A DNA stretch of 9,169 nucleotides. Source: Acetobacteraceae bacterium (GTDB lineage Bacteria; Pseudomonadota; Alphaproteobacteria; Acetobacterales; Acetobacteraceae). Position 1 is the stretch's first letter. Each line of letters starts with the position of its first letter. Shown one piece after another: positions 1-6,864 of the stretch. The position numbers and the translations under genes are program-made. Where the stretch lies: positions 1 to 9,169 of the forward strand of contig PLSZ01000616.1 of assembly GCA_003164305.1 (NCBI GenBank). The letters are read 5' to 3'. The notes beneath the pieces are model-generated. The model ran no database searches and was not told where the DNA came from. It saw only the letters and a program-made list of their open reading frames with translations.

Positions 1-1
1 G

Positions 2-91
2 TGGTCGGTGACGCTCGGCGGGCGCTCGGGGCGCGTGGCGTGGCAGTGCATCCAGGATGTCGCCGGCGAACTGGGCTCGACAGCGGCTTAG
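2..91 (+). CDS. 3' end of an unidentified gene (partial)
   Basis: The frame starting at base 2 reads 29 codons and ends at a TAG at 89-91; the 5' part lies off the left edge. Nearly every third codon position is G or C, the same coding signature as the intact genes here, and this makes it a better candidate than the open frame starting at base 1. The visible C-terminus begins WSVTLGGRSGRVAW and ends in GELGSTAA. It carries no motif that I recognise and looks like a soluble tail, since no hydrophobic segment is visible. It runs in the same direction as the chemoreceptor gene 195 bases downstream, which is too far to argue for a shared operon. The function cannot be given from 29 residues. Confidence 0.5.
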   Translation, partial: WSVTLGGRSGRVAWQCIQDVAGELGSTAA

Positions 92-286
92 CCGGCCGGC
101 GCCGGGTTCACCGATCCGGCGGACGCCCCGAACACAAACCGGCGCCGCGAAGATGGGGCATGACCTCATGGCGGGGCGCGCATAAACCCGCGCCGCCGCC
201 AAGGCGTGAACGACGCGCGCGTTAACGGTTCCTTCATCTTTAGGGGCTATCAGGCGCATCAACCATCACTGGTTGCTCGCGCCATC
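92..286 (+). promoter_or_regulatory. Leader region upstream of the chemoreceptor gene
   Basis: This non-coding gap must hold the end of the left-edge gene's transcript and the promoter of the chemoreceptor. A short stem (100-105 with 116-121, 10-base loop) lies just after the upstream stop; it lacks a T tract, so it is at best a weak terminator candidate. A second GC stem pairs 175-180 with 189-194. A third, caacca/tggttg with a 4-base loop (260-275), ends 11 bases before the chemoreceptor ATG. I see no good -35/-10 pair and no clear Shine-Dalgarno sequence before position 287. Confidence 0.3.
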
Positions 287-1981
287 ATGAAATTTCTCAG
301 CCGCCTCCGTCTGCGCACGAAACTGACCTTGCTGCTCGGGCTATCGTCCATCGCGATGATCGCGATCGCCGTCACCGGCGCCATGACGGTGCACGATCGC
401 ATGCTGGACGACCGCACCGACAAGCTTCGCGCCATCGTCAGCACGACCGTCGCGATCGCCGGCGGTCTTGAAGCAAGGGTCGCCGCGCGAGAGATCACGC
501 GGGAGCAGGCGGTCGATCTGTTCCATCGCGATATTCGGGCGATCCGTTTCGACGACGGCATCGGCTATCTCTCGGTGCTGGATCTCGATACCGGCGATGT
601 TCTCATGCATGGGGTCGCTCCGGCGCTGGAGGGCAAGCCGACACCGGCCGATACGGCGACCGGTCAGCCGATTTCGAGACTGGTGATCGCGGCGGTTCGA
701 TCCACGAATGAAGGCGTGTCGAGCTACATGTTCCCGAAACCGGGCCAGACCGCGCCACTGCGCAAGGTGGTCGCGGTGGCGAAATTCTCGCCCTGGGGTA
801 TCGCGGTTTATGGGGGCGCCTACACGGACGATCTGGATGCCTCCTTCAGGGGACTGCAACTGCGCATGGCGGCGATCTGCGGCACGATCCTCGTCGTTAC
901 CATGCTCGCGGCGTGGCTGGTGAACCGCGATATCACCGGGTCGCTCGGCGCGTTGAAGACCGCGATGGAGCGTTTGGCGAAAGGCGATGTGGCGGCCGCC
1001 ATTCCGGGCACGGATCGGGCCGACGAGGTCGGCTTCATGGCGGCCACCGTTCTGGTGTTCAAGGAGACCATGATCGAGACCGAACGTCTGCGACTGGAGC
1101 ACGAGGCGGCCAAGGCCCAGGCGGCGACGGGACAGAAAGCGGCGTTGCATCGCATGGCGGATCGTTTCGAAGGCAAGGTTGGCCAATTGGTCGGCGTGCT
1201 GTCGTCGGCCTCGACCGAGTTGGAGGCCACGGCGCGATCGATGACCGCCACGGCGAACCAAAGCCAGGAGCAGGCTGGCTCCGTCGCCTCCGCCGCCGAA
1301 GAGGCCGGTACCGGCTTGCAGACGGTGGCCGCGGCCGCCGAGCAACTGACCGCGTCGATCCTCGAGATCAGCCGGCAGGTGACGCAATCGTCCACGATCA
1401 CCGGAAAAGCGGTGGAGGATGCCAAACGAACCGACGTGATCGTGCACGCGCTCGCCGCGGGGGCTGAGAAAATCGGCGCGGTCGTCGGGCTGATCACCAA
1501 CATCGCCAGCCAGACCAACCTGCTGGCGCTGAACGCCACCATCGAGGCGGCACGGGCGGGCGATGCCGGGAAAGGTTTCGCGGTGGTGGCGTCGGAGGTG
1601 AAAAGTCTCGCCACGCAAACCGGCAAGGCGACCGAGGAGATCGCCGCTCAGGTGGCGCGGATCCAGGCCTCCACCAAGGAAGCCGTCGAAGCGATCCGAA
1701 GTATCTTCACGACCATCGAACAGGTGAGCACGATCGAAAGCGCGATCGCCGCGGCGGTCGAGCAGCAAGGTTCGGCCACGGCGGAAATCGCCCGTAACGT
1801 TCAGCAAACGACCCGGGCCGCGCGACATGTGACGGATGGGATCGGCGGCGTGAGCCAGGCGGCGCGGGAAACCGGCGCGGCGTCGGGTCAGGTACTGACC
1901 GCCGCATCCGATCTGTCGAAACAGGCTGAACAACTGTCCCACGAGGTGAACGATTTCGTCGCGGGCGTGCGGGCGGCGTAA
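287..1981 (+). CDS. Methyl-accepting chemotaxis protein with sCache-like sensor
   Basis: This is a 564-residue transmembrane chemoreceptor. In the family, ligand binding to the periplasmic sensor is passed through HAMP to a cytoplasmic coiled coil that controls CheA via CheW. TM1 is at about residues 12-33 after a basic N-terminus (RLRLRTK). The periplasmic part (~36-190) has the single-Cache pattern: [17 protein letters not shown] near 93-109, EGKP near 115, FPKPG near 149 and a [15 protein letters not shown] end near 168-182. TM2 is ~192-212, HAMP ~213-262 and the signalling domain ~300-560. The hairpin tip is strongly conserved ([17 protein letters not shown] at 409-425, then [15 protein letters not shown]). 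The C-terminus ends in VRAA without an NWETF-type CheR/CheB tether. The ATG at 287 was chosen because it places the basic stretch and TM1 at the N-terminus; a GTG at 206 would add 27 residues unlike a chemoreceptor start. The ligand is unknown; family Cache sensors bind small organic acids or amino acids. No other che gene is nearby. Confidence 0.95.
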   Translation: MKFLSRLRLRTKLTLLLGLSSIAMIAIAVTGAMTVHDRMLDDRTDKLRAIVSTTVAIAGGLEARVAAREITREQAVDLFHRDIRAIRFDDGIGYLSVLDLDTGDVLMHGVAPALEGKPTPADTATGQPISRLVIAAVRSTNEGVSSYMFPKPGQTAPLRKVVAVAKFSPWGIAVYGGAYTDDLDASFRGLQLRMAAICGTILVVTMLAAWLVNRDITGSLGALKTAMERLAKGDVAAAIPGTDRADEVGFMAATVLVFKETMIETERLRLEHEAAKAQAATGQKAALHRMADRFEGKVGQLVGVLSSASTELEATARSMTATANQSQEQAGSVASAAEEAGTGLQTVAAAAEQLTASILEISRQVTQSSTITGKAVEDAKRTDVIVHALAAGAEKIGAVVGLITNIASQTNLLALNATIEAARAGDAGKGFAVVASEVKSLATQTGKATEEIAAQVARIQASTKEAVEAIRSIFTTIEQVSTIESAIAAAVEQQGSATAEIARNVQQTTRAARHVTDGIGGVSQAARETGAASGQVLTAASDLSKQAEQLSHEVNDFVAGVRAA

Positions 1982-2076
1982 ACCGGCGGCGAGTGGTTCG
2001 GCGCGCCGCGTTCGCCGTTCTCGCGCCTTTCGGGTTCCGGCGTTTGGCGGACGGAAAAGCGGACCAGACGGCGGCT

Positions 2077-2156
2077 GTCACCGATCGGTCACCCCGCGGC
2101 CCGTTGCTGTTTGCTTCGGGATCGGTCATGACCCGCCGCTCATCGTCAACCGGTCA
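2077..2156 (+). promoter_or_regulatory. Repeated cggtca words upstream of the binding-protein gene
   Basis: In the 184-base gap before the binding-protein gene, the 9-mer gatcggtca occurs at 2083-2091 and again at 2120-2128. The core cggtca recurs at 2151-2156. The first copy sits in gtcacc-gatcg-gtcacc (2077-2093), which contains the palindrome accgatcggt (2080-2089). The second copy overlaps the palindrome ggtcatgacc (2124-2133). The spacing and symmetry suggest a regulator binding region, but no regulator is identified and high-GC DNA gives such words by chance fairly often. Confidence 0.3.
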
Positions 2157-2165
2157 GGAGCCGTC

Positions 2166-3308
2166 ATGTCCCGCACCGCGTTTTTGCTCGCCAGTTTGCT
2201 TGGCGCCGCCTGCGTTCTCCCCGGCGCCGCGCGCGCCGCCGATCCGATCCGCGTCGGCATCACCACCATCCTGAGCGGTCCCTACGCCGACCGCGGGCAA
2301 TCCGAGCAGTATGGCGCGCAACTCGCGCTCAACCAGATCAACGAGGCCGGCGGAGTGCTGGGGCGGCCGCTGGAGGCGTTCTACGCCGACAACGCATGCA
2401 AACCCGACATCGGCGTGCCGGCGGTGAAGCGCCTGATCGAGCAGGAGCATGTTCCGGTGGTCATCGGCGCGCTCTGCACGCCGGTGACCCATGCGATCGA
2501 GCCGGTTGTCCAGGCGGCGAAGATCCCGCTGGTGATCGCCACCTCGGCCGGGCAGGATTTCGTCGACCGGTCGGGCGTGGGCGGCAACGACTATCTGTTC
2601 AAGACCATTCCGTCCGAGGTGGACATCGCCCGCGGGCTGATCCGGTTTCTGGCGGCGAAGCACGTCCAGTCCGTGGCGATCGCGGCGGAGGCGGGCGGGT
2701 TCCCTCAGGCCAACGCCATCGCCTTCGAGAAGGCGGCCCAGGATGCGGGGATGAAGGTCACTGGGCGGGAAATCATCACGCCGGGGAGCACCGATATGAC
2801 GGCGCTGCTGACCACGCTGAAGGCCGGTGCGCCGGACGAATTGCTGATCATGCCCGGGGCGGCGACGGCCGCGTTCTTCAAAGCCTATGAGGCGTCGGGG
2901 TGGAAAGTGCCGATCAGCGGGCGGTTCGATGTCGCGGGCGCTCTGGGTGCCGTTTCGCCGGCGTTCCGGGACGCGGGCGGGCTGGCGGACCTCACCGGCA
3001 TCGCGGTGTTTTCGACATTGATCGACAAGCCCGCCGTGAAGGATTTCATGGCCGCTTATCAGGCGCGTTACGGGCTGGTGCCGACGCAACGCTCCTGGTT
3101 TGTTTATGAGGCGACGTATCTGGTGGCGGACGCCATCCGGAGCGCGGGTTCGGATCAGCCGGCGGCGATCGAGACGGCGTTGAAGAGCACGAAAATGGCG
3201 TCTCGATTGGGCGGCACTTATGCGCCGGACGACCATAACCACGCGCATACGCCGCTGTTCATCGTGGGGCTGCGCGATGGCAAGCCGGCGGTGATCGCGA
3301 CGGAGTAG
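2166..3308 (+). CDS. ABC transporter substrate-binding protein, Leu/Ile/Val (type I periplasmic fold) family
   Basis: This 380-residue secreted protein captures a solute in the periplasm for an ABC importer of the branched-chain amino acid/amide class. Residues 1-24 form a signal peptide: MSRT, a hydrophobic core, then ARA before ADP, giving likely cleavage after residue 24. The mature part opens with IRVGITTILSGPYA and then GAQLALNQINEAGGVLGRPL, the standard start of the Peripla_BP_6 fold. Cys78 (DNACKPD) and Cys104 (GALCTPVT) match the disulfide pair of LivJ-type proteins. ATSAGQDF, the later GSTDMTALLTTLKAG stretch and SWFVYEATYLVADAI near the C-terminus fit the second lobe. The length is typical. 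The ATG at 2166 has an aggag ribosome site at 2156-2160, five bases before it. No LivH/M/G/F permease or ATPase gene flanks it, so it is an orphan here, either serving a transporter elsewhere or acting in sensing. The ligand cannot be read from sequence alone; branched-chain amino acids, amides, urea or aromatic acids are all possible. Confidence 0.92.
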   Translation: MSRTAFLLASLLGAACVLPGAARAADPIRVGITTILSGPYADRGQSEQYGAQLALNQINEAGGVLGRPLEAFYADNACKPDIGVPAVKRLIEQEHVPVVIGALCTPVTHAIEPVVQAAKIPLVIATSAGQDFVDRSGVGGNDYLFKTIPSEVDIARGLIRFLAAKHVQSVAIAAEAGGFPQANAIAFEKAAQDAGMKVTGREIITPGSTDMTALLTTLKAGAPDELLIMPGAATAAFFKAYEASGWKVPISGRFDVAGALGAVSPAFRDAGGLADLTGIAVFSTLIDKPAVKDFMAAYQARYGLVPTQRSWFVYEATYLVADAIRSAGSDQPAAIETALKSTKMASRLGGTYAPDDHNHAHTPLFIVGLRDGKPAVIATE

Positions 3309-3639
3309 GATGGCGTGGGTTAGGCGGTCATTTTGCGCCACCAGAGTCCGGACCTCGGGATGACGTCGTCCCCGGAATGACGTGAGAATCCCTGCCAGGA
3401 CATGGAAAGTGTCTCGTTCCAGCCCTTCGTCGGGGTATGCTCCATACAGGCTACAGCCGCTTTGGGTGGCAAACGGACACAGAACTATCGAAGCATCGAC
3501 GGCCGCTTCGCACCATAACGGTCATCACCGCGCGACCAGGGGCGGGCCTGAAACCGGACATTCAGTGTGTTGCGTCATTACGGCTTGATGACCTTCATTC
3601 GGTGTACACGGAACCGGCAGCCGGCCAGAGCGACGGGAC
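3309..3639. other. 331-base gene-free gap between convergent genes
   Basis: This gap separates the binding-protein stop from the phytochrome stop, so terminators for both are expected. No canonical stem followed by T residues was found. It holds a repeat-like patch at 3347-3383: the stem gggatg/cgtccc (3357-3362 with 3367-3372, one G-T pair), flanking tccgg/ccgga arms, and the direct word atgacgt at 3360-3366 and 3377-3383. A small stem gtatg-ctc-catac lies at 3435-3447. Open frames crossing the gap have no ribosome site, family motif or coding bias, and I do not call a gene. Confidence 0.6.
3347..3383. repeat. REP-like palindromic patch
   Basis: The arms tccgg (3347-3351) and ccgga (3372-3376) enclose a second stem built on gggatg and cgtccc. 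The 7-mer atgacgt is repeated 17 bases apart (3360-3366, 3377-3383). The sequence resembles the gtcatcccgg-type palindromic intergenic units common in alphaproteobacteria. It lies 38 bases after the binding-protein stop and could act as an mRNA 3' end structure. It is a single copy in this window, so its status as a dispersed repeat is inferred from appearance only. Confidence 0.35.
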
Positions 3640-6372
3640 TCACGAAACAGGCACGCGGCCTGGCCGGGCAGAAGCGCCTCGCAGCGCATTCTCCAAATCG
3701 TTTTGGGTGTACGGTTTGCTCAGGATCGGTGTACCCCGAAAAGCCTCTGGCAACACCGTTCTGGCATTATAGCCGGTGCAGAACACGAACGGAATGTCTC
3801 GCCCCCGAACCACCGCCGCCACATCCCAGGACATTTCGCCATCCAGATTGACGTCAAGCAGCGCAATTTCGAAGGCATCGGTGGCGGCGATCTCCAATGC
3901 GGCGGCACGGCGCGTAGCGGGTCCAACCATCACCCACCCGAGATCATCGAACACCGCCTCGAGCCCAAGCAGTATCATGGCTGAATCCTCGACCACCAAA
4001 ACACGCAACCCCACCTCCGTCCCGGTGGAGATTGCCGGCGTCACTGGCATCGGCACCGGCGAGACCGCGGCCGCTTCACCGGCCGTCATGTCCACGGCGC
4101 AAATCGCCGTGGCCGGCAGGAACACCTCGCACACCACGCCACCGCGCGGGTAATTCAGCGTGGCATGCCCGCCGGTCTCCAGCGCCAGCGCGCGCTCGAT
4201 CAGCGAGGAGCCAAAGCCGCGCCGCCTGGGCGGAGTGACCAACGGTCCGCCCGCCTCCCGCCATGACAGGGTGAGGGCCCCCTCGCTGTCCCGCCGCCAC
4301 TCGATCGAGACCCGCCCGCCAGGTTTGGCGAATGCGCCGAATTTCGCCGCGTTCGTTGATAGTTCATGCACCGCCAAGGACAGCGCCAGCGCGGATTTCG
4401 GCGTCAATTGCACCGCGGGCCCGTTCAACGTCAGGCCGGTGCCTGTTTCGGAATAGGGCGAAAGCTCCTCACGCAACAAATTCTCGATCCAAACCCCCTC
4501 CCACCGGCTCTGTGACAGCAGGTTGTGTGCCTTCGCCATCGACTGGATCCGCCCATCCAACCCTTTGACAAAGCCGGTGAGCGTATCGGCCCCTTGGCTG
4601 GTTTGCATCACCAGCGCCTGAATATTGGCGATGGTGTTTTTCACGCGGTGGTCCAGCTCCGCCATCAGCAACTGGTCGCGTTCGTTGGCCAGCCGGCGTT
4701 CGCGCGCGGCGACATTGATTCGGCGCAGCACGACATGGAGAAGGGAGACCCGCAGGTCGAATGCGGCGTCAGTGTCGGCATCGGTCCAGGGCATGGACCG
4801 GCCGCGCACGGTTTCTTGCCATTTTTCAAACGATTTGCGCGGCGATAGCCGTGGCCCATCCTGGCCATCCCGCACCAGCTTGGCGGGCGCGCCCGCCCAG
4901 GCCGTGCCATGAACCAGTTCAGGCCGGAACCAGATAATGTAATTGGACGACTCATCGGAGACTGAGATCACCAGTACGCCGGACGCAACCTTGGCGAACG
5001 CCACCGCCGCCGGCCAGAGCTCACCCAGCCGGTCGGTGGCGAAAACCCCCGCATGCGGTGTCATGCGGGTATCCAGCCAGAGCACCAGATCCGCGATCTG
5101 GCGCGCGGATGGTGTGTCACCCAGAAAGGTCAGATGCCCTGCCACCGCGACGGCGACCCCGCCCTGCCGCGTGGCGTCGGGTGTCGGCCCCCCGCAATGA
5201 ATATAGTCCAGCAGGTTGGGAGATTGCCGCGTCAAGCCCAGAGCGTAATCGTCAGCACTTGCCAGGTTCAGCATGAGACCCTGCAGGACCATGCGGCTCG
5301 CCAGCCGCTCATCGAACCGATACCCCTTGTCGCGCGCTTCAAGCTGCAGCGAGAACATCGAGCCGAACAGCTCGCACACCGCGCGGAGATGGCGCGGCAG
5401 AAAGCGAGGGCTGTAATGGTGGCAGGCGATCAGCCCCCATAATTGCCCGCCGCGAATGATCGAGATCGACATCGATGCGTCGACTCCCATGTTCCGCAAA
5501 TATTCCCGGTGAACCGGCGAGACATCGCGCAACACGGCCTGGCTCATGTCCAGCGGTTCGCCGGTGTTCGGGTTGTTCACGGGCATCAGCGGCGCCGGCT
5601 CATAATTCACCCGCGTGATCAGCCGCAGCCAGTTCCGCAGATAGAGTGCTCGCGCCTGGCGTGGAATATCGGCCGCCGGGTAATGCAGGTTGAGAAATGG
5701 CTCGAGCCCCGCGCGGCGGCTTTCCGCGATGACCCAGCCCGACTCGTCGGCCATGAAACGGTAAACCAGCACGCGGTCGTAACCCGTCAATTCGCGCACG
5801 TGTTCGGTGGCGCGTTGACATATCGCGGCAACGGACTCGACATCTTCAAGGCCCTGAATCATGGCCTGCACGCCGCTAAGCGGGTCCGCGGCATAACGAT
5901 CCGACGGGTCCGCCGCCTCGAATTCCAGCACGAGGGAATCACCGCTGCGATGGATACTGGCATCCAGCGGCCGTGCCGCGACGATGCGCAATACCGGATC
6001 GAGAACATGACGTGGCGTGCCTAAATCAGCCGTCGCGGCAAGGTGGCGCAGCAACTCGACCTGCTCCGGCCGCAACAGCACGGACACGCACTGCCCCAAC
6101 AGCGCTTCCGGCGTGGCGCCCAACAGGCGTTCCAGGTCACCGGCGACTTGCAAGATCCGCAATGTCCGCTGGTCGATCACCAGCATAGCCCCATGTGGCA
6201 AAATGGCGCCGGGGATATGGATCGGCTCACGGTCGCATTGTTGGAGGCCAGCCTCGCCTGGCGCGCGCCCTCCCGGTTCAGTCTGTGTGTTCGGCACGCC
6301 AGCCCTCCGGAGATTCGGAGAGGAAGTTCGGCTTTTCGTCTGTTTTGTTTTGCTTTGTTTGGTCGTCACCAT
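3640..6372 (-). CDS. Bacteriophytochrome hybrid histidine kinase (PAS-GAF-PHY-HWE kinase-receiver)
   Basis: A 910-residue cytoplasmic red/far-red light sensor. PAS (~48-155) is preceded by Cys46 in CDREPIHIPG, the usual biliverdin-attachment cysteine. GAF (~176-345) has VYRF (Tyr204), PAADIP (Asp235), SPVHREYLRNMG (His288, Tyr291) and GLIACHH (His318); these align at constant offset with D. radiodurans BphP Tyr176, Asp207, His260, Tyr263 and His290. PHY (~355-530) keeps the tongue signatures WAGAP (492-496) and PRKSF (511-515). The kinase is of the HWE family: phospho-acceptor His575 in AELDHRVKNT, N-box HELSTNAAKFGA (His669, Asn674), WRE (704-706) and a GFGSSLIERAL G-box. A receiver (~788-898) follows with Glu795/Asp796, phospho-acceptor Asp840, Thr866 and Lys886. 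All catalytic residues are present, so it should be active. The architecture is like Agrobacterium Agp2, so gene names vary and none is given. The ATG at 6372 has a weak cgagg site upstream. The first 20 residues are Lys/Thr/Ser-rich and unusual. No heme oxygenase gene is adjacent. Confidence 0.96.
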   Translation of the reverse strand: MVTTKQSKTKQTKSRTSSPNLRRAGVPNTQTEPGGRAPGEAGLQQCDREPIHIPGAILPHGAMLVIDQRTLRILQVAGDLERLLGATPEALLGQCVSVLLRPEQVELLRHLAATADLGTPRHVLDPVLRIVAARPLDASIHRSGDSLVLEFEAADPSDRYAADPLSGVQAMIQGLEDVESVAAICQRATEHVRELTGYDRVLVYRFMADESGWVIAESRRAGLEPFLNLHYPAADIPRQARALYLRNWLRLITRVNYEPAPLMPVNNPNTGEPLDMSQAVLRDVSPVHREYLRNMGVDASMSISIIRGGQLWGLIACHHYSPRFLPRHLRAVCELFGSMFSLQLEARDKGYRFDERLASRMVLQGLMLNLASADDYALGLTRQSPNLLDYIHCGGPTPDATRQGGVAVAVAGHLTFLGDTPSARQIADLVLWLDTRMTPHAGVFATDRLGELWPAAVAFAKVASGVLVISVSDESSNYIIWFRPELVHGTAWAGAPAKLVRDGQDGPRLSPRKSFEKWQETVRGRSMPWTDADTDAAFDLRVSLLHVVLRRINVAARERRLANERDQLLMAELDHRVKNTIANIQALVMQTSQGADTLTGFVKGLDGRIQSMAKAHNLLSQSRWEGVWIENLLREELSPYSETGTGLTLNGPAVQLTPKSALALSLAVHELSTNAAKFGAFAKPGGRVSIEWRRDSEGALTLSWREAGGPLVTPPRRRGFGSSLIERALALETGGHATLNYPRGGVVCEVFLPATAICAVDMTAGEAAAVSPVPMPVTPAISTGTEVGLRVLVVEDSAMILLGLEAVFDDLGWVMVGPATRRAAALEIAATDAFEIALLDVNLDGEMSWDVAAVVRGRDIPFVFCTGYNARTVLPEAFRGTPILSKPYTQNDLENALRGASARPGRVPVS

Positions 6373-6451
6373 AAGCCTCGCGCCACACGGATTTCGTCAC
6401 GTCTCTGGCAATCCGGGTCGAGATCGAAGACTGTCCCGGGATACTTATCGA

Positions 6452-6478
6452 AGCCCGAAATTCAGATCTTTTCGGGTT
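6452..6478 (-). promoter_or_regulatory. Hairpin in the phytochrome upstream region
   Basis: cccgaaa (6454-6460) pairs with tttcggg (6470-6476) around a 9-base loop that contains agatct. An outer G-T pair and A-T pair extend it to about nine pairs. It lies about 80 bases upstream of the phytochrome ATG, in the probable promoter or 5' leader. It could be an operator, a leader structure or a terminator of read-through from the AraC gene; no T tract follows on the minus strand, which argues against the last. Function is not shown. Confidence 0.35.
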
Positions 6479-6724
6479 GCCCCCCACGCGGCCCGTGCCC
6501 CTGCTTTCGCGAGAGTGAAAGCTATCCCGGCCAGGCGAAAGGTTCGGAATCTACTTAGGAGGCTACTGAAAACCGGTTGCGGTGGAGCACGATTCGTCCG
6601 ATCGACGAGTGAGGTGGACCCTATCGGCTGACCTCAAACCTTCCCAACGAAGACCGCGGCCTGAAGGTCGGCTCAGGGTCGTATGCGGCGGTCGCATGTC
6701 GCGGACCATCCATTGCGCGTCACT

Positions 6725-6744
6725 CTCACAGGGTGTGAGTTTTT
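6725..6744 (+). terminator. Terminator-like hairpin, plus strand
   Basis: ctcaca (6725-6730) and tgtgag (6734-6739) form a 6-base stem with a ggg loop, followed directly by five T residues (6740-6744). The form is that of a small intrinsic terminator for plus-strand transcription. No plus-strand gene precedes it in the gap, so it could end an unannotated small RNA or be chance; the stem is short and only half G-C. Confidence 0.35.
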
Positions 6745-6811
6745 GTCTCAACAATCGCACATCGGACGGCTGCTTCCGTCTCAAACAATTCGCGTCGAAA
6801 CTGTCGGTGTA

Positions 6812-6823
6812 TCGACGCGTCGA
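6812..6823. repeat. 12-base perfect palindrome downstream of the AraC gene
   Basis: tcgacgcgtcga is perfectly self-complementary and lies 41 bases beyond the AraC stop codon. The word cgcgtcgaa that covers its right side also occurs 25 bases away at 6791-6799. It could be a protein-binding site or part of a weak AraC transcript end; no T tract is present. Confidence 0.3.
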
Positions 6824-6864
6824 AGCTTTCATCATGGCGCGGCGCTACAGATCGCGGCACGTGC

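Larger units (their letters stand above)
6373..6864. other. 492-base gene-free gap upstream of the phytochrome gene
   Basis: This gap lies between the AraC stop and the phytochrome start, both read leftward, so it should hold the phytochrome promoter and the AraC terminator. It is visibly less GC-rich than the flanking genes. It contains the 6452-6478 hairpin, a plus-strand terminator-like stem with T5 at 6725-6744, a gacgg/ccgtc stem (6765-6780), a 12-base palindrome at 6812-6823, and cgcgtcgaa twice (6791-6799, 6816-6824). Open frames of up to ~100 codons exist on both strands but lack ribosome sites and recognisable motifs. An aggagg at 6557-6562 is followed by no usable start with a sustained frame. 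I call no gene. Confidence 0.55.

Noticed and set aside
183..210. Possible flagellar sigma-28 promoter (taaa, then ggcgtgaa) before the chemoreceptor
   Set aside because: Only about five of eight -10 positions match, and the spacing is one base off the usual 15.
341..1942. Long minus-strand open frame of 533 codons opposite the chemoreceptor
   Set aside because: Its product is Arg/Gly/His-rich low-complexity sequence, typical of antisense frames in GC-rich genes. The plus strand carries clear chemoreceptor motifs throughout.
2196..2216. Lipobox around Cys16 of the binding protein
   Set aside because: The residues before Cys are GAA rather than L-A/S-G/A, and a normal ARA signal peptidase I site lies downstream at residue 24.
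2154..3341. Minus-strand open frame of 395 codons opposite the binding protein
   Set aside because: Arg-rich antisense product without domains; the plus-strand gene has a signal peptide, a ribosome site and family motifs.
3382..3851. Plus-strand frames crossing the convergent gap into the phytochrome 3' end
   Set aside because: They overlap the well-supported receiver domain on the opposite strand and lack coding bias, ribosome sites and motifs.
6563..6835. 90-codon minus-strand frame in the gap upstream of the phytochrome
   Set aside because: No ribosome site, no domain, no clear third-position bias; the segment PPHTTLSRPSGRG looks like a translated non-coding repeat.
6373..6864. PpsR/CrtJ boxes (tgt-N12-aca) or a photosynthesis gene link for the phytochrome
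   Set aside because: No convincing paired tgt/aca motif at the right spacing was seen and no photosynthesis gene is in the window.
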